DNA from: Geosiphon pyriformis | Lineage: Eukaryota > Glomeromycota > Glomeromycetes > Archaeosporales > Geosiphonaceae | NCBI GenBank assembly: GCA_016748015.1 | Contig: JAAOMT010000213.1 | Location: 345,202-409,201 of the forward strand | Reading direction: 5' to 3' | Length of the DNA: 64,000 bases | Shown here: positions 1-12,622 of the stretch, one piece after another | Layout of the letters: the number at the start of each line of letters is the position of its first letter | Numbering within the stretch: the stretch's first letter is position 1 | Made by a program: the position numbers and the translations under genes | The notes under the pieces: generated by a model | What the model was told of the DNA's origin: nothing | Seen by the model: the letters and a program-made list of their open reading frames with translations, nothing else | Database searches by the model: none

Positions 1-1027
1 CTGAGAGTGATAGAGGTATTGTTGTCAGTGAATTGTTGTAGAAAAGCATCTTTGAATGCTTGCCAGTTTTCAAATGGTTCTTCTAAATTTTCAAACTATT
101 CTCCTGCTGTTCCTTGGAGAAAGTAGGGAATTGCTTTAAGCATTTTTGCTGCAATCCAACTATTTGCATCTCTTGCTTTTTGAACCTTGTCAAGCCATTC
201 TTGAAAACTGGTATCATTGTCTTCACCAGTGAATTTTGGGATTTTTGCAATGTAAGCAGTTGTCATTTCTTCTTTGTTTTCTGTAATTTCTTCTGGTTCT
301 GATTCAGTTTCTTTACTTTCCAAGCTTTCTGAGTGATTACTTTCGTTTTCCTGTAAGTAATCAATGATATTGGCACTTGTTAATATTGGTTCCTGCTGTT
401 AAGTAGGATTTCTAGGTGACTGAAAATCTTCTGGTCTGGAGAAATGGCTAAGTGGTGAACTTGGTGTTTGTGGTTGAACAAGTGAAATTGGAAAGAGTGT
501 AATAGAAAGTGGTAATTTGACACTAATTCTTTGTTCAGGTGTTTGCAAGTGTTTGGCAGGTGTCTTTTGTAGTGTTGGAGTGTTTGAAGTGGTTTTTGAG
601 TATTGCTTCAATCTTTGTTTGCCTTTGTTGCTTGTTTCTGTCTCTAATTCAAAGTCAAAAGAGTATTTAGACTGTACTGGGTATTTTTCTTCACAATACT
701 CAATATGTTAAAATTAAGTTCTTGGAAGTAAGTAGCAAGTGTTTCACTGTTCAGGTCTTCTGTTCCCAATTGTGAATAGTGCACTAAATTATTGTAGAGG
801 TTGCTTCTAACTTCTGAAATGTTGTAGTTTTTAAAAAGATAATTGTTGATGCAGTTTTCAATGTATTGGTATACTGATTTCTTTACAACTTCAATTTCGT
901 CTGGAATGTTGAATCTTTGCTTGCAGTGGGTGTAAATTGACTGGTAATACTCTAGAGTTGCTGTGTCTGGTGTAGTCGCCACTTTGAATTTGTTGTTGCT
1001 GTGTTATTTCCGTGGAAGAGCACCAAA
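1..1027 (-). pseudogene. Decayed Ty3/Gypsy gag (LTR family B), running off the left edge
   Basis: Reading leftward from an LTR that ends at 1028, three broken minus-strand stretches (about 982-644, 611-399 and 323-96) belong to one gag-like frame. The last carries a retrotransposon gag core with FTGEDNDTSFQEWLDKV followed by IPYFLQGTAGE. The next codon is TAG, where a Trp (TGG) is typical of this fold, and the frame then continues as FENLEEPFENWQAF to base 1. A Gln/Pro/Thr-rich linker lies between the pieces. The protein would have formed the capsid of the element. The interruptions make it non-functional. Only the 5' part of the element is in the window, so no pol is visible here. Family assignment is by resemblance to the gag at 9237-11632. 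Confidence 0.7.
1011..1025 (-). other. Primer-binding site of the family B Gypsy element
   Basis: Two bases inside the LTR edge at 1028, the minus strand reads TGGTGCTCTTCCACG. It starts with the TGG expected for pairing to a tRNA 3' CCA end. It shares TGGTGCTC with the primer-binding site of the family A element at 9174. Which tRNA primes it was not determined. Confidence 0.55.
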
Positions 1028-1979
1028 TGTTACCAGAGGTTTTTGGTCTCTTTTTTTAAATGTTGGCAATGTTGATTTGCTGTGAATTTACATTCTCAGG
1101 AAGTAGTTGAACCTCCAATAACTGAATTTATCTTCAAATTATCTTCTATAATTTGAACTTGCTGGGCTTATAAGTGAAATGGCCAATTCCGTGCCAGTTA
1201 TTTTATGTAGTTACATTGTAGTAAACGTCAACTCTTTCCCAGGAATTGCTCGTCTGGAAGCTTACTAAAATGTATAGTTACTTTGCTGTGAAAGTCAACT
1301 CTTCTACAGGAATTTTGTCTGTAGGCTACCCTAATAATTGTAATAAGAAAAGAAAAGAAAAATAAAAGAAATGTAAAAGAAATAGAATTTTGTTAAGAGA
1401 AACGTTTTCTATCCAAACCTGAAGTCACTAACAGTTTACTGAAATTGGTAACTAATCAATTTCAAAATGTTAGTTGGGTTTTGAGGATTTTCCAAGTGCA
1501 ATAATTTAAAGAGTTTGGTTTTTCGAATTATTTAATATTTATTTTTTTTTGTGTGTGTAGAAATAGTTCTAAGTAATAAATCTAAAGTAAGATACATTTT
1601 CCAGAAGAAAAAAGCTCTTTTTTTATACAACTTGTTGTAGTACTAGTCTATGAACTTGCACTTTTTCTCTTTGCTCAAATTTTGGCAAACTAAAGATATA
1701 TTTTGATGAACTACAAGTTATTTCACTGAACTATTGATTAATTTGGGTGAACTATTTATAATTTCGGCAAATTTTTGAATGTTACAAAGTTCAGGGTATT
1801 GTGTAATTTAATCATCTTACTTTCTGTTATACTAATTAGATTATTTTAATTGAATCGTGATATGTGATAATTGATTAAATAATAAATGATAATTTGAAAT
1901 GATATTAATATACTAATGAATTATAGGAATTATAAGAGTAATTTCATGCTAATTAATAGCTAAAATTTTACTGGTAACA
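1028..1979 (-). mobile_element. LTR, family B (5' LTR of a minus-strand Gypsy element)
   Basis: The 952-base repeat is bounded by TGTTACC at 1028 and GGTAACA at 1979, an inverted terminal pair. The same sequence recurs at 11633-12622 (plus) and, heavily decayed, at 33591-34538 (minus). Shared landmarks are GGTTTTTGGTCTC near one end and two CAACTCTTTCC/GGAATT-like motifs. Because gag starts just to its left and reads away from it, this copy is the 5' LTR of an element lying mostly outside the window. It sits inside a LINE ORF1 frame (see 1980-2480), which it interrupts. Confidence 0.85.
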
Positions 1980-2480
1980 GTAAAGAGGAAGAAAGATATT
2001 TTTATCATCATCCATGACAAAATTAGGAGAACCAAGAAGGGAACTGAAAATAGCACCAGTGTTGATACACTTGGCTTTAGGAGTGTTGGCAGTTGAATCC
2101 AGAAGAGACCCAACATTAATGCCAGTCATTTTAGCACTTTTTTCATCACCAGACACACTATCTACATCAGAGAACACATTGTTATCAAGCTCAGACTTGT
2201 TTAGAGAAATATTTTTTTCATTACCTAAGTGTTTGATGTTCCCAAGCACAACTTTCTTTTTCTGTAAGAAGAAGCCACCAGTAGAACCATGAAAAGCACC
2301 CTTTGGTGCCTTTTTTTTAGACATGTTGCTACTAGAAGCAGTCTCTAGGTCCACGAAAAATGGGTTATTAGAAAGAGAAATTGTGAAATACTAACAAGAA
2401 AAAATAAAAAACTTCTTTTTCAGAAAAGCACTTTTTGAGAATTTGTAGAAATAAGAGAGAAAGAAGTTTTTTTTTGTTTG
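1980..2480 (-). pseudogene. LINE ORF1, N-terminal fragment cut off by the family B LTR
   Basis: From about 2354 down to the LTR edge the minus strand gives a Ser/Lys-rich N-terminus (SSSNMSKKKAPKGAFHG, then GNIKHLGNEKNISL, then INTGAIFSSLLGSP). The same pattern appears in the LINE ORF1 at 24872 on the other strand (KKK..., GNIKHSGNE, VNTSTIVNSSIG). The frame stays open until the LTR at 1979 and is then lost, so the Gypsy element inserted in this ORF. Bases 2355-2480 are probably LINE 5' leader. The rest of the LINE would lie left of the window. Confidence 0.65.
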
Positions 2481-3189
2481 AACTTTACTTGTTAAATAAA
2501 ATAAAATAAAAAAAAAAGATTTTTTTATCTATAGTTATAATAAAACTAAATATTATAAGTAATATTAATAATATAAAATTAATAAAAAAGTTAAAGAAAA
2601 CAAAAAACCAAAACTTTATTTTTTACAAAAAAAAAACAGATTTTAAGATTAAAACTATTAAAAACATCAAAAAAAAAACTTTTTAACATTTTAAAAAAAT
2701 TGCTATTAAATATAACAAAAATATAAAAAGATTGGTTTTTTTGTTATTTTGGTTTTTTTAATTATTTAAATAATAATAATAAAAAAATAACTTGATTAAT
2801 AGTTTTTTATTAAATATTTTAAGATTTTTAAAAAAAACAAAACTTATACTTAAATTATTTTAATTAAGTTGTTTTGAAAAACCTTTAAAAAAAGACATTT
2901 AATTAAAGATAAAAAAAGTGTTTTTAAAATAGTAAAAGATTGTTTAATTATTATTTTATTTAAAAAAAAATTTTATAAAACATTATTATTAAAAAAAATT
3001 GTTTTTTTTTTTAATATTATTAATATTATTTTGCTGTTAATTTTATTGTTAATAAAAGCTAATAAATTTTTAATAAGCTAATTTATTTTCAAAGTATTTT
3101 TTTATATTTTAGATTAAATATATTGTTAAATTTATAATAGAATAACTAATTTTATGCCAATTATTATTATTTTTTTTATTAAAAAATTT
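2481..3189. other. Very A+T-rich spacer, no gene seen
   Basis: This is almost pure A/T with long homopolymer runs and no open frame that resembles a protein. It separates the 5' end of one minus-strand LINE from the 3' tail of the next. It may include decayed LINE leader sequence, but nothing can be aligned by eye. Confidence 0.5.
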
Positions 3190-6100
3190 ACAAATAAAGT
3201 CCAACTACAATCTAGTATATAGATTTAAATTAAGTAAGACAAACTAAATACAGTTTATACTCTTACTATATATGGTCAGCCATTTAGACCAAACAAGACA
3301 ACACTACATATTTATATAAACAAAAATATTTCCATCCAAACCAGAAAAAAAAGGACATAGTATACACCTACCAAAATTAATTATAAAAGCTTCTACAACA
3401 CCAAACATCTAAACTATTTTATTTTATTAATTTAAATATTACTCTACAAGACAAACCTAAAACCAAACCATTATTCTTAACCAATTCAGCTTTTTTCATA
3501 TCTATCCTATACTTAGACTTCATAAGTTACACTTTAGTGCAATATAATTTCACCAAATATCCCACATAATTAATAAAAACAGAAGTAGTCTCTCTCTTTT
3601 CATTAAAAACCATAATAGTCTCAGTATACCATTTATTTAGCACAAATTTCTTGCAAATTATAATATACAAACTTACATTTAAAGAACATAAAGAAAGCAT
3701 TTACAAAATAACAGAAGAAGGCAGATGAAAAGCACTTGCCAAAGACACTTATTTTTTAGAAGTTTTAGTCAAAATATTCTTTCAGATACCAATATTCTCA
3801 GCACAAATAAAAATGTGGTCAGACAATTTCATCTCATCATACAGCAAACACAGCATATCAGAATATGTTTTGTTATACAACCTTTTTCTAATCATTATAG
3901 ACAGCCAGCCATATATAGCCTTCATTAAATATGTGTATTGGTTGGCAGATTTTTTACTAATAAACCCAGAAAACATGTGCAAATTAGAGTGCCAGACTTT
4001 TGTAGTAGCTATCTAATTTATTTCTTTAATTATTGCACTCGAAATTATACTAAGACTAGAACCAGTCTTCTAATAAGCACAACAAATAGATCTGTACCAA
4101 TTACAAATGAAATAACAAGTATTACCAGACACAGCTATCTTATCAGTTATTAAAAACCATTTACAAATTCTAGCCAGCAATAAAAAAAGGAAGTTAATGG
4201 CCTTACTTACTATTGTGTTAGCTTAAACATTGTCAAAAATACCTGAATGTTTTTTAACTTTCACTCACATGATTAAAAAATTTTTATCTTTGACCAAATT
4301 AGCAATATGTTTTTTTTCAATCTAACACTAATTGTAAAAGTTAGGCATAGCAAATAAAACCTTAAATAAACATACATCAATTACAAATTGGCTATTTAAA
4401 TATAAAACCACAGCACAAAAAAATAGAACACACTTCAATATTAGCACAACAACTTGTAATTTAGCTAATATAAAAAACATAAGCCCATACACTTTTATGC
4501 CAATACTCATATTTAAAGCTGGAAAATAAGCAGCCATCTCACTAGTAACTCTAACAGAATTAACACATCTTAATAAACCATTTGTATAAACTTCAATAAA
4601 ACTAAATTAAATCTCAAGCAAATTTTTATGTATATTAGAGAACTTTTCAGACATTAAAACATCTAATTCATATGACTTATAAACATTAGCAGATCCAATT
4701 ACCAAAAAATCTATCTTACTTAAAAACACAGATACCAATTTAAACCAAAAAGACACAAAACTCCTAAGATCCAATTTTTTTTACTTCTAAAATGTTTTCT
4801 AATTTATAATACATCTTTTTTTGTCCAGAAGTTTGTTACCAAAAGCAATACCAAACCACTTCAAAAAAAACAAAACTATAATACAGAATTTTCCCCAAAA
4901 TATTAGACATTAGAATTCTATTAAAACTATGAAAAGCACTAGGCAAATTGTTTACCAAAGATAAATCATTGTTCAAAAAAATTTTAACCACTCTGGCCAA
5001 AAAATTGTTTACTGGACTAACATGTAACTTGATAGAAAATTGCAAAGAATTTAAAGAAAACCATTTTAAAATCTGCAAATCCAAGAATCTATGCTCAAAC
5101 AAATACCCAAAAATGCCTAATGCATTGAAAAAAACAATCAATAAAGCCAATTTCTCTTTAGATTGTACTTTTTTAAAAAGTTTTAAATTGTACAAAAATA
5201 GATGATATAGAATCTCACTGAAAAAGTCATGTGGCAAACCAGTCTTGGTCTTAAGACTTTTTCTAATCATTACATTTTACTTATAATACACACCTAATAA
5301 AATAAAACTAAATTACAATTAATAGCTAATTATGGGCTATAAAACAGCTAACACCAAATAAGAAAACTGTTTATTTGTAATTATCTTTTTTAATACTACA
5401 TTGAAAAAAAACTTGCCATTTGTATAAGCCTAAGCCAAACTAAACTTAAAGAAACTCTCAGTTAACAAAAAAATACCCAAGTATCTGTGTGGTTTACTTC
5501 TCTTAGCAATTAAAATTGGCAGACCACTGATTATTAAAGAAGTATTTTTAATATTCTGATTGATAGAAATAGCCACTATTTTTTCATTATTAATTGAAAT
5601 ATTATTAATATCAAAGAATTTACTTGCAATATTCAAAATATATTGTGTAGAAGCTTGGCTACTTTCAACTTAAATTGTGTTATTAACAAAGATACTAACA
5701 GCAAAAAATGAAGTCTTTTCACTAACAGTTTCAATTCTACCAGTTTTGGCCACAAACTTAGTATCAATTTAGTATTTACACAAGTGCTTATGCCTTTTAA
5801 TTTTACACAAAAATGGATCATAAAAAATTCTCTAAAAAAGAGAAAAAAAAATCTTGTCCTAATCCAATTTATCATGTATTTTGTAACCACCTTAAAGTCC
5901 AAAATCAGTTATTACCTTATTAATCTGATCTTCATATATGTTGCTAAAAAATTTAATAAACCAATTGCATATTTTAATATGTTGTAAGCTAGCTCTTAAA
6001 TAATATCATTTTACAGAATTATAAGTCTTTTGCATATTCTGTAAAATCAATTAAAGCTCTCTATTTTTCTTTAATGTATTTTCGATCACAAACCCAACAG

Positions 6101-7444
6101 CAAAAATAAGAGACTAAGTCAAAATACTCTTCAATACTAAAAAGTTGTTACCATAAAAAATATCAAATTTGCTGCATATTAAGGATATCTAATTAGAATC
6201 TTGGACAAGATCTTTTTAATTGTCTTAATCAGTATAATAAGCCAAGTATTTGTTAAGATACTATTTTATTTATAAGATTTAAAGATTATAAAAATCCATG
6301 TTCTCTTTTAAGAAGCTAGAACTACACCCAAAATCAAACACAAATTTAGCAATTTCAAAAAGCATTTCAACATCCTATCATCACAATGTTTCCAAAGTTT
6401 ATTAAGTATTTTAAACAACTTAGCAGCTTTGTCATTTGGCAAATTACCAAACATTAAAGTTTATTCTTCCAAATTAATCTTACTTATTACATTAAAAAAA
6501 GCACTATTATCTACATAATTTAAAAGCATATATTGGTAAAACTAAAGTTCAGACATCTTTAAAGACACTAACTGTTTTTTTATCTACTTTTTTATAATTT
6601 CATCAACTTTGAGTTTTATCTTCTTAGGCTTTACCATCAATTTATCTCTTACCATCAAGTAATTCAATACAACTTTGCAAAAAAGTTATTCTGAAACACT
6701 ATTTATTATTTTTTTTTTGTTAAAACAGAAATTTTCTATATATTATTCAATTGTCTTTCTAATAGCTGTATTTTTAAATATCTTTAATTTATAATATTTG
6801 GATTGTTGATACTTTTTCTTAATTAGTAACAAATGTTTAATAATGTCTATTGAACTTATACAATTTTAAATCATGTTGGTTATCTTAAATATTTTAACAA
6901 TATCAACTAACAACTAAATATTAACAAGACATTCAAACTCTAACAAATTATTAGAACACCATTTTTTTACAATCTTGGCTATAAGCAGTTCTAACTTAAA
7001 AAATTTTGATAACAGTTTGTTTTTTATACAATTATATTTACTATACTAATATTTAGAGAACACCATATTAGCAGATTACATCATAGCTTTTTTTACAAAT
7101 ATAAAATCCAATACTTTTTTAACACTTCTAGAATTGTTCCAAGTAGAAGTTTTATCCAAAAAATGCTTATTAAAAACATTAACCAGACCCAGATCCAAAC
7201 AAAACTTGAAACTTGCACTCTTTTTAAACCTATTTTTATTAAAATCTTCATTTAGAATTATGAAAGAGCTAGAATTAACTGCTTTGAAAATAATGGAATT
7301 AATAATAGAAGTCTAATCAAACTATATACCAGCAAACACCCCAGCATATAAACCCAAAATTGTAATCAAAAGCTTGTCTTTAAACAAAAGTCATATGGAA
7401 ATTAAATGATCTAAAATCTCATCTATTTTAGAAACATAATGATA
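3190..7444 (-). pseudogene. LINE ORF2 (endonuclease, reverse transcriptase, RNase H), decayed
   Basis: Read right to left, the strand shows an AP-endonuclease segment (about 7400-7000: LGLYAG, then SSFIILNEDFNKN, SASFKFCLDLGLVN), reverse-transcriptase and post-RT pieces (5636-5430: FFDINNISINNEKIVAI, then PHRYLGIFL; 5270-4836: IRKSLKTKTGLPHDFF, then HVSPVNNFLARVVKIFL) and the C-terminal zinc-like end (3982-3782: YLMKAIYGWL, RKRLYNKTYSDMLCLLYDE). These follow the order of a LINE ORF2. The protein would nick the target and copy the LINE RNA. Many stops and frameshifts interrupt it. The tail near 3190-3260 resembles the LINE 3' end at 31400-31490. The frame continues upstream at 19611, beyond a nested insertion. 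Confidence 0.75.
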
Positions 7445-8302
7445 TTACAAATGATTATTTAGAGTGTTGAAACAAATAACAAATTCATAACTTGGTGCTT
7501 AATAGCTAGTAATGTTGATAATTTTTGAAGGCTTTGAAATCTGAAAGTTTTGTTTGAGTTTTTTATATAATAGACAGAAATTTAATTAATGATTTTTTTT
7601 GTGAATTTTTTTCTTTAGCATGATAGCCAGTTTATTCTAACAGTTATGCTCTTCTAATAAGCTATTCTTAAATTTTTACTCTTATTTTTGGATCTTTTAC
7701 CAGACTATTTTTGACATTAAATACTTAGTATTTAATTTTTTTAATCAATTAATAAACAACAAAGAAACAAAATAAAAGAAAATAAAGAAAATAAAAGAAA
7801 ATAAGAAAATAAAATAAAAAATTTGTATTTTATCAATAGTCATAATTAAGAGCTATTGGTTTAGTGTAGTTAATTATTGAATTTTATTAATATGAAGTAT
7901 TAATAAAGAGAAATAGATTAATATTTCTTTAATTAAGTAATAATAACATAAATTTGAAGATAATAGATAATTTTATTAATATGGAAATAATTTCACTTTA
8001 AGTTATAGAAAACTATTTTTTAAAGAAAAAAGTATTGTTTTAAATTAATATGAACTCTATTGAATTCTCCTGGAATTGTTTTTTTTGCTTTTAATACTTT
8101 TGTTATATATATATAATTTATGTTATATAAGATTTTGTATTTTTGAGCAATGTGCCATAATTTTTTAACAATGTGCTTATTGCTGAGCAGTATGTTATAA
8201 TTTATTGACAATGTGCCCATTGTTGAGCAATATGTTATAATTTTCTAATATTGTGCTCACTTGCTAAGTTCTATTCTTTTATTGGTCTATTTTTTTATCT
8301 GT
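7445..8302 (-). mobile_element. Old solo LTR, family A, 3' portion (split by a younger element)
   Basis: The minus strand matches the diverged family A LTR at 23636-24526 over long stretches (CATATAACATAAATTATATA region at about 8130-8100; the end CACCAAGTTATGAATTTG...TTGTAATA at 7490-7445). The LTR start is missing here. It resumes across the younger element at 19567-19610, where the minus strand begins TATTACTCAT. The LTR therefore sat in the LINE ORF2 endonuclease region before the element at 8303-19566 inserted into it. The 3' terminus reads GTAATA where intact copies have GTAACA, a C-to-T change. Confidence 0.7.
8142..8262. repeat. Three tandem units of about 40 bases in the LTR U3 region
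   Basis: On the plus strand the motif GAGCAATGTG/ATGTTATAATTT recurs three times, at about 8142, 8183 and 8223. Each unit has GAGCA(A/G)T(A/G)TG, a TATAATT tract and (A)CAATGTGC. The unit is not seen in the U3 of the other family A LTR copies, which instead carry GGATTCCAGGAATTTC-type repeats at the equivalent place. Confidence 0.65.
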
Positions 8303-9172
8303 TGTTACTCCTAGAATATAGGAAATATAGTATTATTAGTCAGTAGATATTAGCCAATCAGATGTAAATGTAGTAAATGTGGAATTCCAAGATTTCTCTC
8401 AGAAGAATTGCAGGATTTCAGGAATTTCAGGATTTTTCAACAAAAAATTACAGAATTCCTGTCACAAGGAATTGAGGACTTGAGAAATTTTAAATATGTA
8501 TATATAGTAGTAGCATTAGAAGCAGAAAAGACAGAATTGACATTAAGAATTCTTAACTGAGTTATCACAATTCTCAAATAAATAATTATTCACTATATTA
8601 AATTTATTCTTCACTATCAACACTTCATGTTGATAGTAACTGATACTTAACCATACTGGAACAATAGCTCTTGATCAGAGCTATTGATGGGATACTAACT
8701 TGCAAATTGCCTTGACTTATTTTTTATTTTATTTTTTATCTTTCTCTATTTTCTTTGTTGTCTACTAACTTGATTAAAGGATTTACTCTTAAAAGACTTA
8801 CAAAGGGATAAAACTTACTTAAAAAATACTTACTCTTGGAAAACTTATGGAGGAATAAACTTGCTTAAACAATACTTACTCTTAGAGGACTTATAGAAGA
8901 ACTGACATCAGAAAACAGCACTGATATATACTTATGGAGAATATCATACCAGAAGAATCATCAACCATCCAGCTGAGCAATCAATTGACGAAACTATGGT
9001 TTTAGAAAACTACTGATAAACTGTTACCATTGAATCTCTGTCTATTATACAAAGAACTTGATTGGAAAATCTTCAGATAAAATACCTTCAGATTATCATC
9101 ATTACCAATTACTTTGTACACCAAGTTACAGGTTTGTTATTCACTCAACATCCCAAAGACTCATCTGTAACA
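8303..9172 (+). mobile_element. 5' LTR of the family A Gypsy element
   Basis: It is 870 bases long, starts TGTTACTCCTAG and ends CATCTGTAACA. It matches 18640-19566 throughout, including the GTCAACA/CATGTTGATAG segment and the ACTTACTCTTGGA repeats. It is about 57 bases shorter than the 3' LTR because the 3' copy has one more GATTCC-type unit in its U3 region. Where the two LTRs differ in that region, the 5' copy often has T where the 3' copy has C. Confidence 0.9.
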
Positions 9173-9173
9173 T

Positions 9174-9192
9174 TTGGTGCTCCCTGTGAGGT
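9174..9192 (+). other. Primer-binding site of the family A Gypsy element
   Basis: Immediately after the LTR end CA at 9172 the sequence reads TTTGGTGCTCCCTGTGAGG. It carries the TGG that pairs with a tRNA CCA end. It shares TGGTGCTC with the family B site at 1011-1025, which suggests related primer tRNAs or related element lineages. Confidence 0.6.
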
Positions 9193-9236
9193 ATAATCTT
9201 ACAGAGAACTAGCACCAACAAGAACAAACCAAAAGT

Positions 9237-11632
9237 GGCAGAATCAGAAAATATAGGAGCAAACCATTTAGGATTCACAAAATCCTTGTTTTAACAATAC
9301 AACCAACAATTAGGATTAAACAGTAATCATTATCCAGCCAAATCAGCCTTCAACTTCTATGTTAATGACAAAATCACTGAATGCTTAAGAGGAACAGTTA
9401 ACATTGAAGCAACAAGAGAAAACTTTTACACAAAATTATTCCAACACACCAACTTACCAAGGAACTATAGTTTCATACCAATAATCAGAGAAATCAACCA
9501 AATTATTGAAAGGTACACTCTACAACAATTTCCTATCACCTACACAGATAAAGACAAAGGAAGATTACAAACACCAGCAGTAATGTCTAAAGAGATACAA
9601 CTACCAACTTGGAAAAAACAAAGAATTGAATCCCCACCATATCCATCATATCATCACACATCCGGAAGCACTATCAATATTTTATTTGCAGGTGCGTTTA
9701 CACCAAACATGACATCAACATTTGGATGATTCTTATTTCAAAGTAAACAAAGGAAAGTAGAGTTATTGAGACCATATGGTGAATATTTTGAGGGATTTAA
9801 ATTGCAATCACCAACGCCATTAGAAATTCGATTACTACCACCTCCACCAGATTTTGGAATCTCTGATCTGTGGGAGATAATAGAATCAAAAGAAGAGGAA
9901 AAAGAAGAAACTGAGAATCAAGAATTCACTTACCAGAACCTGATTACTGAAAACCCGGAATTTGAAAACCCGAATCTTCAGAACCAGCAAAATTTAAATT
10001 CAGTAAATTCGGAAGTTGAAACTCCAAATATTTAGACACTGCCAACTTAGGATAATTGAAACCCTGATCTAATTAATCAACCAAACTTATCTCCAGTAAT
10101 CATTATTGATCAACCACCAATTAATCCAATAGCCAAACCCATACAGTAGCTACTTCAACTACCACCTCAACAAAATCAACAATCATTTCAACAACCACCA
10201 CAACCACCCAACTTAGATCCAATGGTCTACACACCAATTGCAAAACTGGATAATTTTACCAGCGAAGAGGACGATGCTCAAGTATAGCTAAACAATGTGG
10301 AAAAAGTCATCGCAGCCAATAGATGAAATGATGCCCAAACAATGCAAGCTATTCCTTATTTTCTCAAAGATACTGCCAATTTATGGTATCAGAGCTTGAT
10401 CAATAAACCACAAGACTTCAATGCCTTCAAAGTAAAATTCTTAAGATACTTTAGCAACAATAACAGTATCAACTGCCTAGTCAATACATTCACTACTATA
10501 AAGCAAGGAGAAACTGAGACAGTCACCACTTATCTGGGATGCTTCCATAGAAATCTGTGCCAGATCTAGGCTATTGATGCCAACTATTTCACAGTGCCAC
10601 AGATCCTCAACCAGTTTATCTGTGGTCTGCGCAGCAGCATTTTGCAACATGTACGCCCATTGCATCCAGGCATCTTTCAAGATACAGTCACATGCACCAG
10701 AAATTTTGAATCAGCTAAGTCTGAGGCCAATCACATCCAAGCTGTTAATCTAGTGATGAACAGATCATCTGAATTGGACTCCAAATTGAAACAATTCAGT
10801 GATTTAATTAATCAGAAATTAGAAGGATACTTAGCTGACAATCACACAATTTATTAACCACCTCAATGATGCAGCAATTCAGGAAACTACAATTGTTCCC
10901 AAAATCAAGTGCATTCCTCAATATCAGCCAATTAGCAGTGGTAGCCAGAGACACGTGTCTGTCACAACTGTGGTAAACAAGGGCACATCAAAGCAAACTG
11001 TAATGCTTATAACCACCAGTGATCGGAAAATCAATATAGAAACCCCAATTACCAATTTCAAACTCCAAGATATTAACAAAATTAGGAACAATATCAAAAC
11101 ACTTACCTGCCAATGATGCAGCAGCCAATTTACCAAGCACCAGTCTATCAGACTCCAGTTTATTAACCACATCCACCAGCAATATATCAACCGCAGCCAC
11201 TCATAATATATTAGCCACAGCCACAAGTAATCTATCAACCCCAATCAATTCAGACACTGCCCCAAAATTCAGTTAATATGACATCAGGCCACCCCAGACC
11301 TAAAAGCACACAAAACTGGAGATCGGCAATGGTTGTTCACCAACCAATTCCCAGTTTTCCAACTCATCATCAGGATTGTATTCTTGGAATTTGGGTACCA
11401 ATGCCACCCAAAACCCAAATTCTCAGAACTATTTAAGTCTCCTGATTACCCCAGAAAACACCACCACCAACAATTTGGGATCCAACCAACAACAAGCACT
11501 TACCAACAATATTCTACCAGCAACTGTCACCAATGACAAATTGCTCACGGCCATTTTTCCCTTCGACTTGGAAGAAACAATCAAAATTTCATTATTTAGT
11601 GGAGCAGCTCTGGAAGAAAAGCCAATCACCAT
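9237..11632 (+). pseudogene. Gypsy gag with CCHC zinc knuckle, broken by stops
   Basis: The N-terminal part includes LLRPYGEYFEGFKLQSPTPL and an acidic/Asn/Gln-rich linker (9766-10035). The capsid-like core spans about 10220-10850 (KLDNFTSEEDD, IPYFLKDTANLWYQSL, FLRYFSNNNSINCLVNTF, QILNQFICGLRSSIL). The zinc knuckle CHNCGKQGHIKANC lies at 10960-11001 and would bind RNA. A Gln/Pro/Tyr-rich tail follows. In-frame stops fall where Trp or Gln is expected, for example TAG after DDAQV (Trp) and TAG after CHRNLCQI (Gln). The frame runs into the family B LTR at 11633 and resumes after 12622. Confidence 0.85.
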
Positions 11633-12622
11633 TGTTACCGGAGGTTTTTGGTCTCTTCTTAGCTCTTGTATGTTTGTTGTAATGCTGTTAATTCACAATT
11701 ATGGAAAGTGTTTGAACCTCCAATAACTGAATTTATCTTCAAATTATCTCCTATAATTTGAACTGCTGGGCTTATAAGTGAAATGGCCAATTCCATGCCA
11801 GTTACTTTGTATAGTTACATTGTAGTAAACGTCAACTCTTTCCCAGGAATTGCTTGTCTGAAAGCTTACTAAAAATGTGTAGTTACTTTGCTGTGAAAGT
11901 CAACTTTTTTATAGGAATTCTTGCCTGTAGACTACTCAAATAATTTATAATAAGAAAAGAAAGAGAATAAAAGAAATATAAAAGAAAAAATAAAACTGAT
12001 AATTTATAAAAGTCATTTCGAATCCAGGTCTGGAAGTGCTTTAACAGTCTACTGAAATTGGTAGCTAATCAATTTCAAACTGTTAGTAGGAATTGGTTAA
12101 TTTCAAGAAAAATAATTGAAGAATTTGGTTTTTTTCAAATTTATTTGATATTTATTTTGTTTTTGTGTGTATAAAGGATGATTCTAATTATTAAATCTGA
12201 AGTAAGATACATTTTCTTGAAGAGAGAAGCTCTTTTTTTATACAACTTGTTATAATACTATTCTATGAACTTGAACTTTGCTCTTTTCTACAATTTCGCT
12301 GAACTAAAAATACATTTCGGCAAACTACAAGTTATTTCTACAAACTATTAGATATTTTGGTGAACTATCAATTATTTTGGCAAATTTTTACAAATTTCAG
12401 TGAACATTTGAATGTTATCTATTTCGGGGTATTGCATGATTGATCATCACACTTAGGTTACATTTGTGTTATGTACAAATTGAATTATTAATTAAATGAT
12501 AATTTCGGACATTTTGCTAATATAATAAGTAGTAATTTGAAATGATAATATATGCTAATTAATGATAAGATTTATAAGGTTAATTTCATGCTAAACAATA
12601 TCTCTAATTTTGTCTGGTAACA
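11633..12622 (+). mobile_element. Solo LTR, family B, inserted in the Gypsy gag-pol
   Basis: It is 990 bases long, from TGTTACCGG to GGTAACA, and matches the LTR at 1028-1979. Flanks are CCAT before and CCGT after, a 4-bp target duplication with one transition. Coding sense is restored across it: EEKPIT on the left leads to VIVYTDAKINGH on the right. With no internal region present, this is the product of LTR-LTR recombination. It is the youngest layer of the nest. Confidence 0.88.

Noticed and set aside
8142-8262. Possible CRISPR-like or minisatellite array
   Set aside because: The units are adjacent and imperfect with no spacers, the genome is eukaryotic, and the stretch lies inside an LTR.
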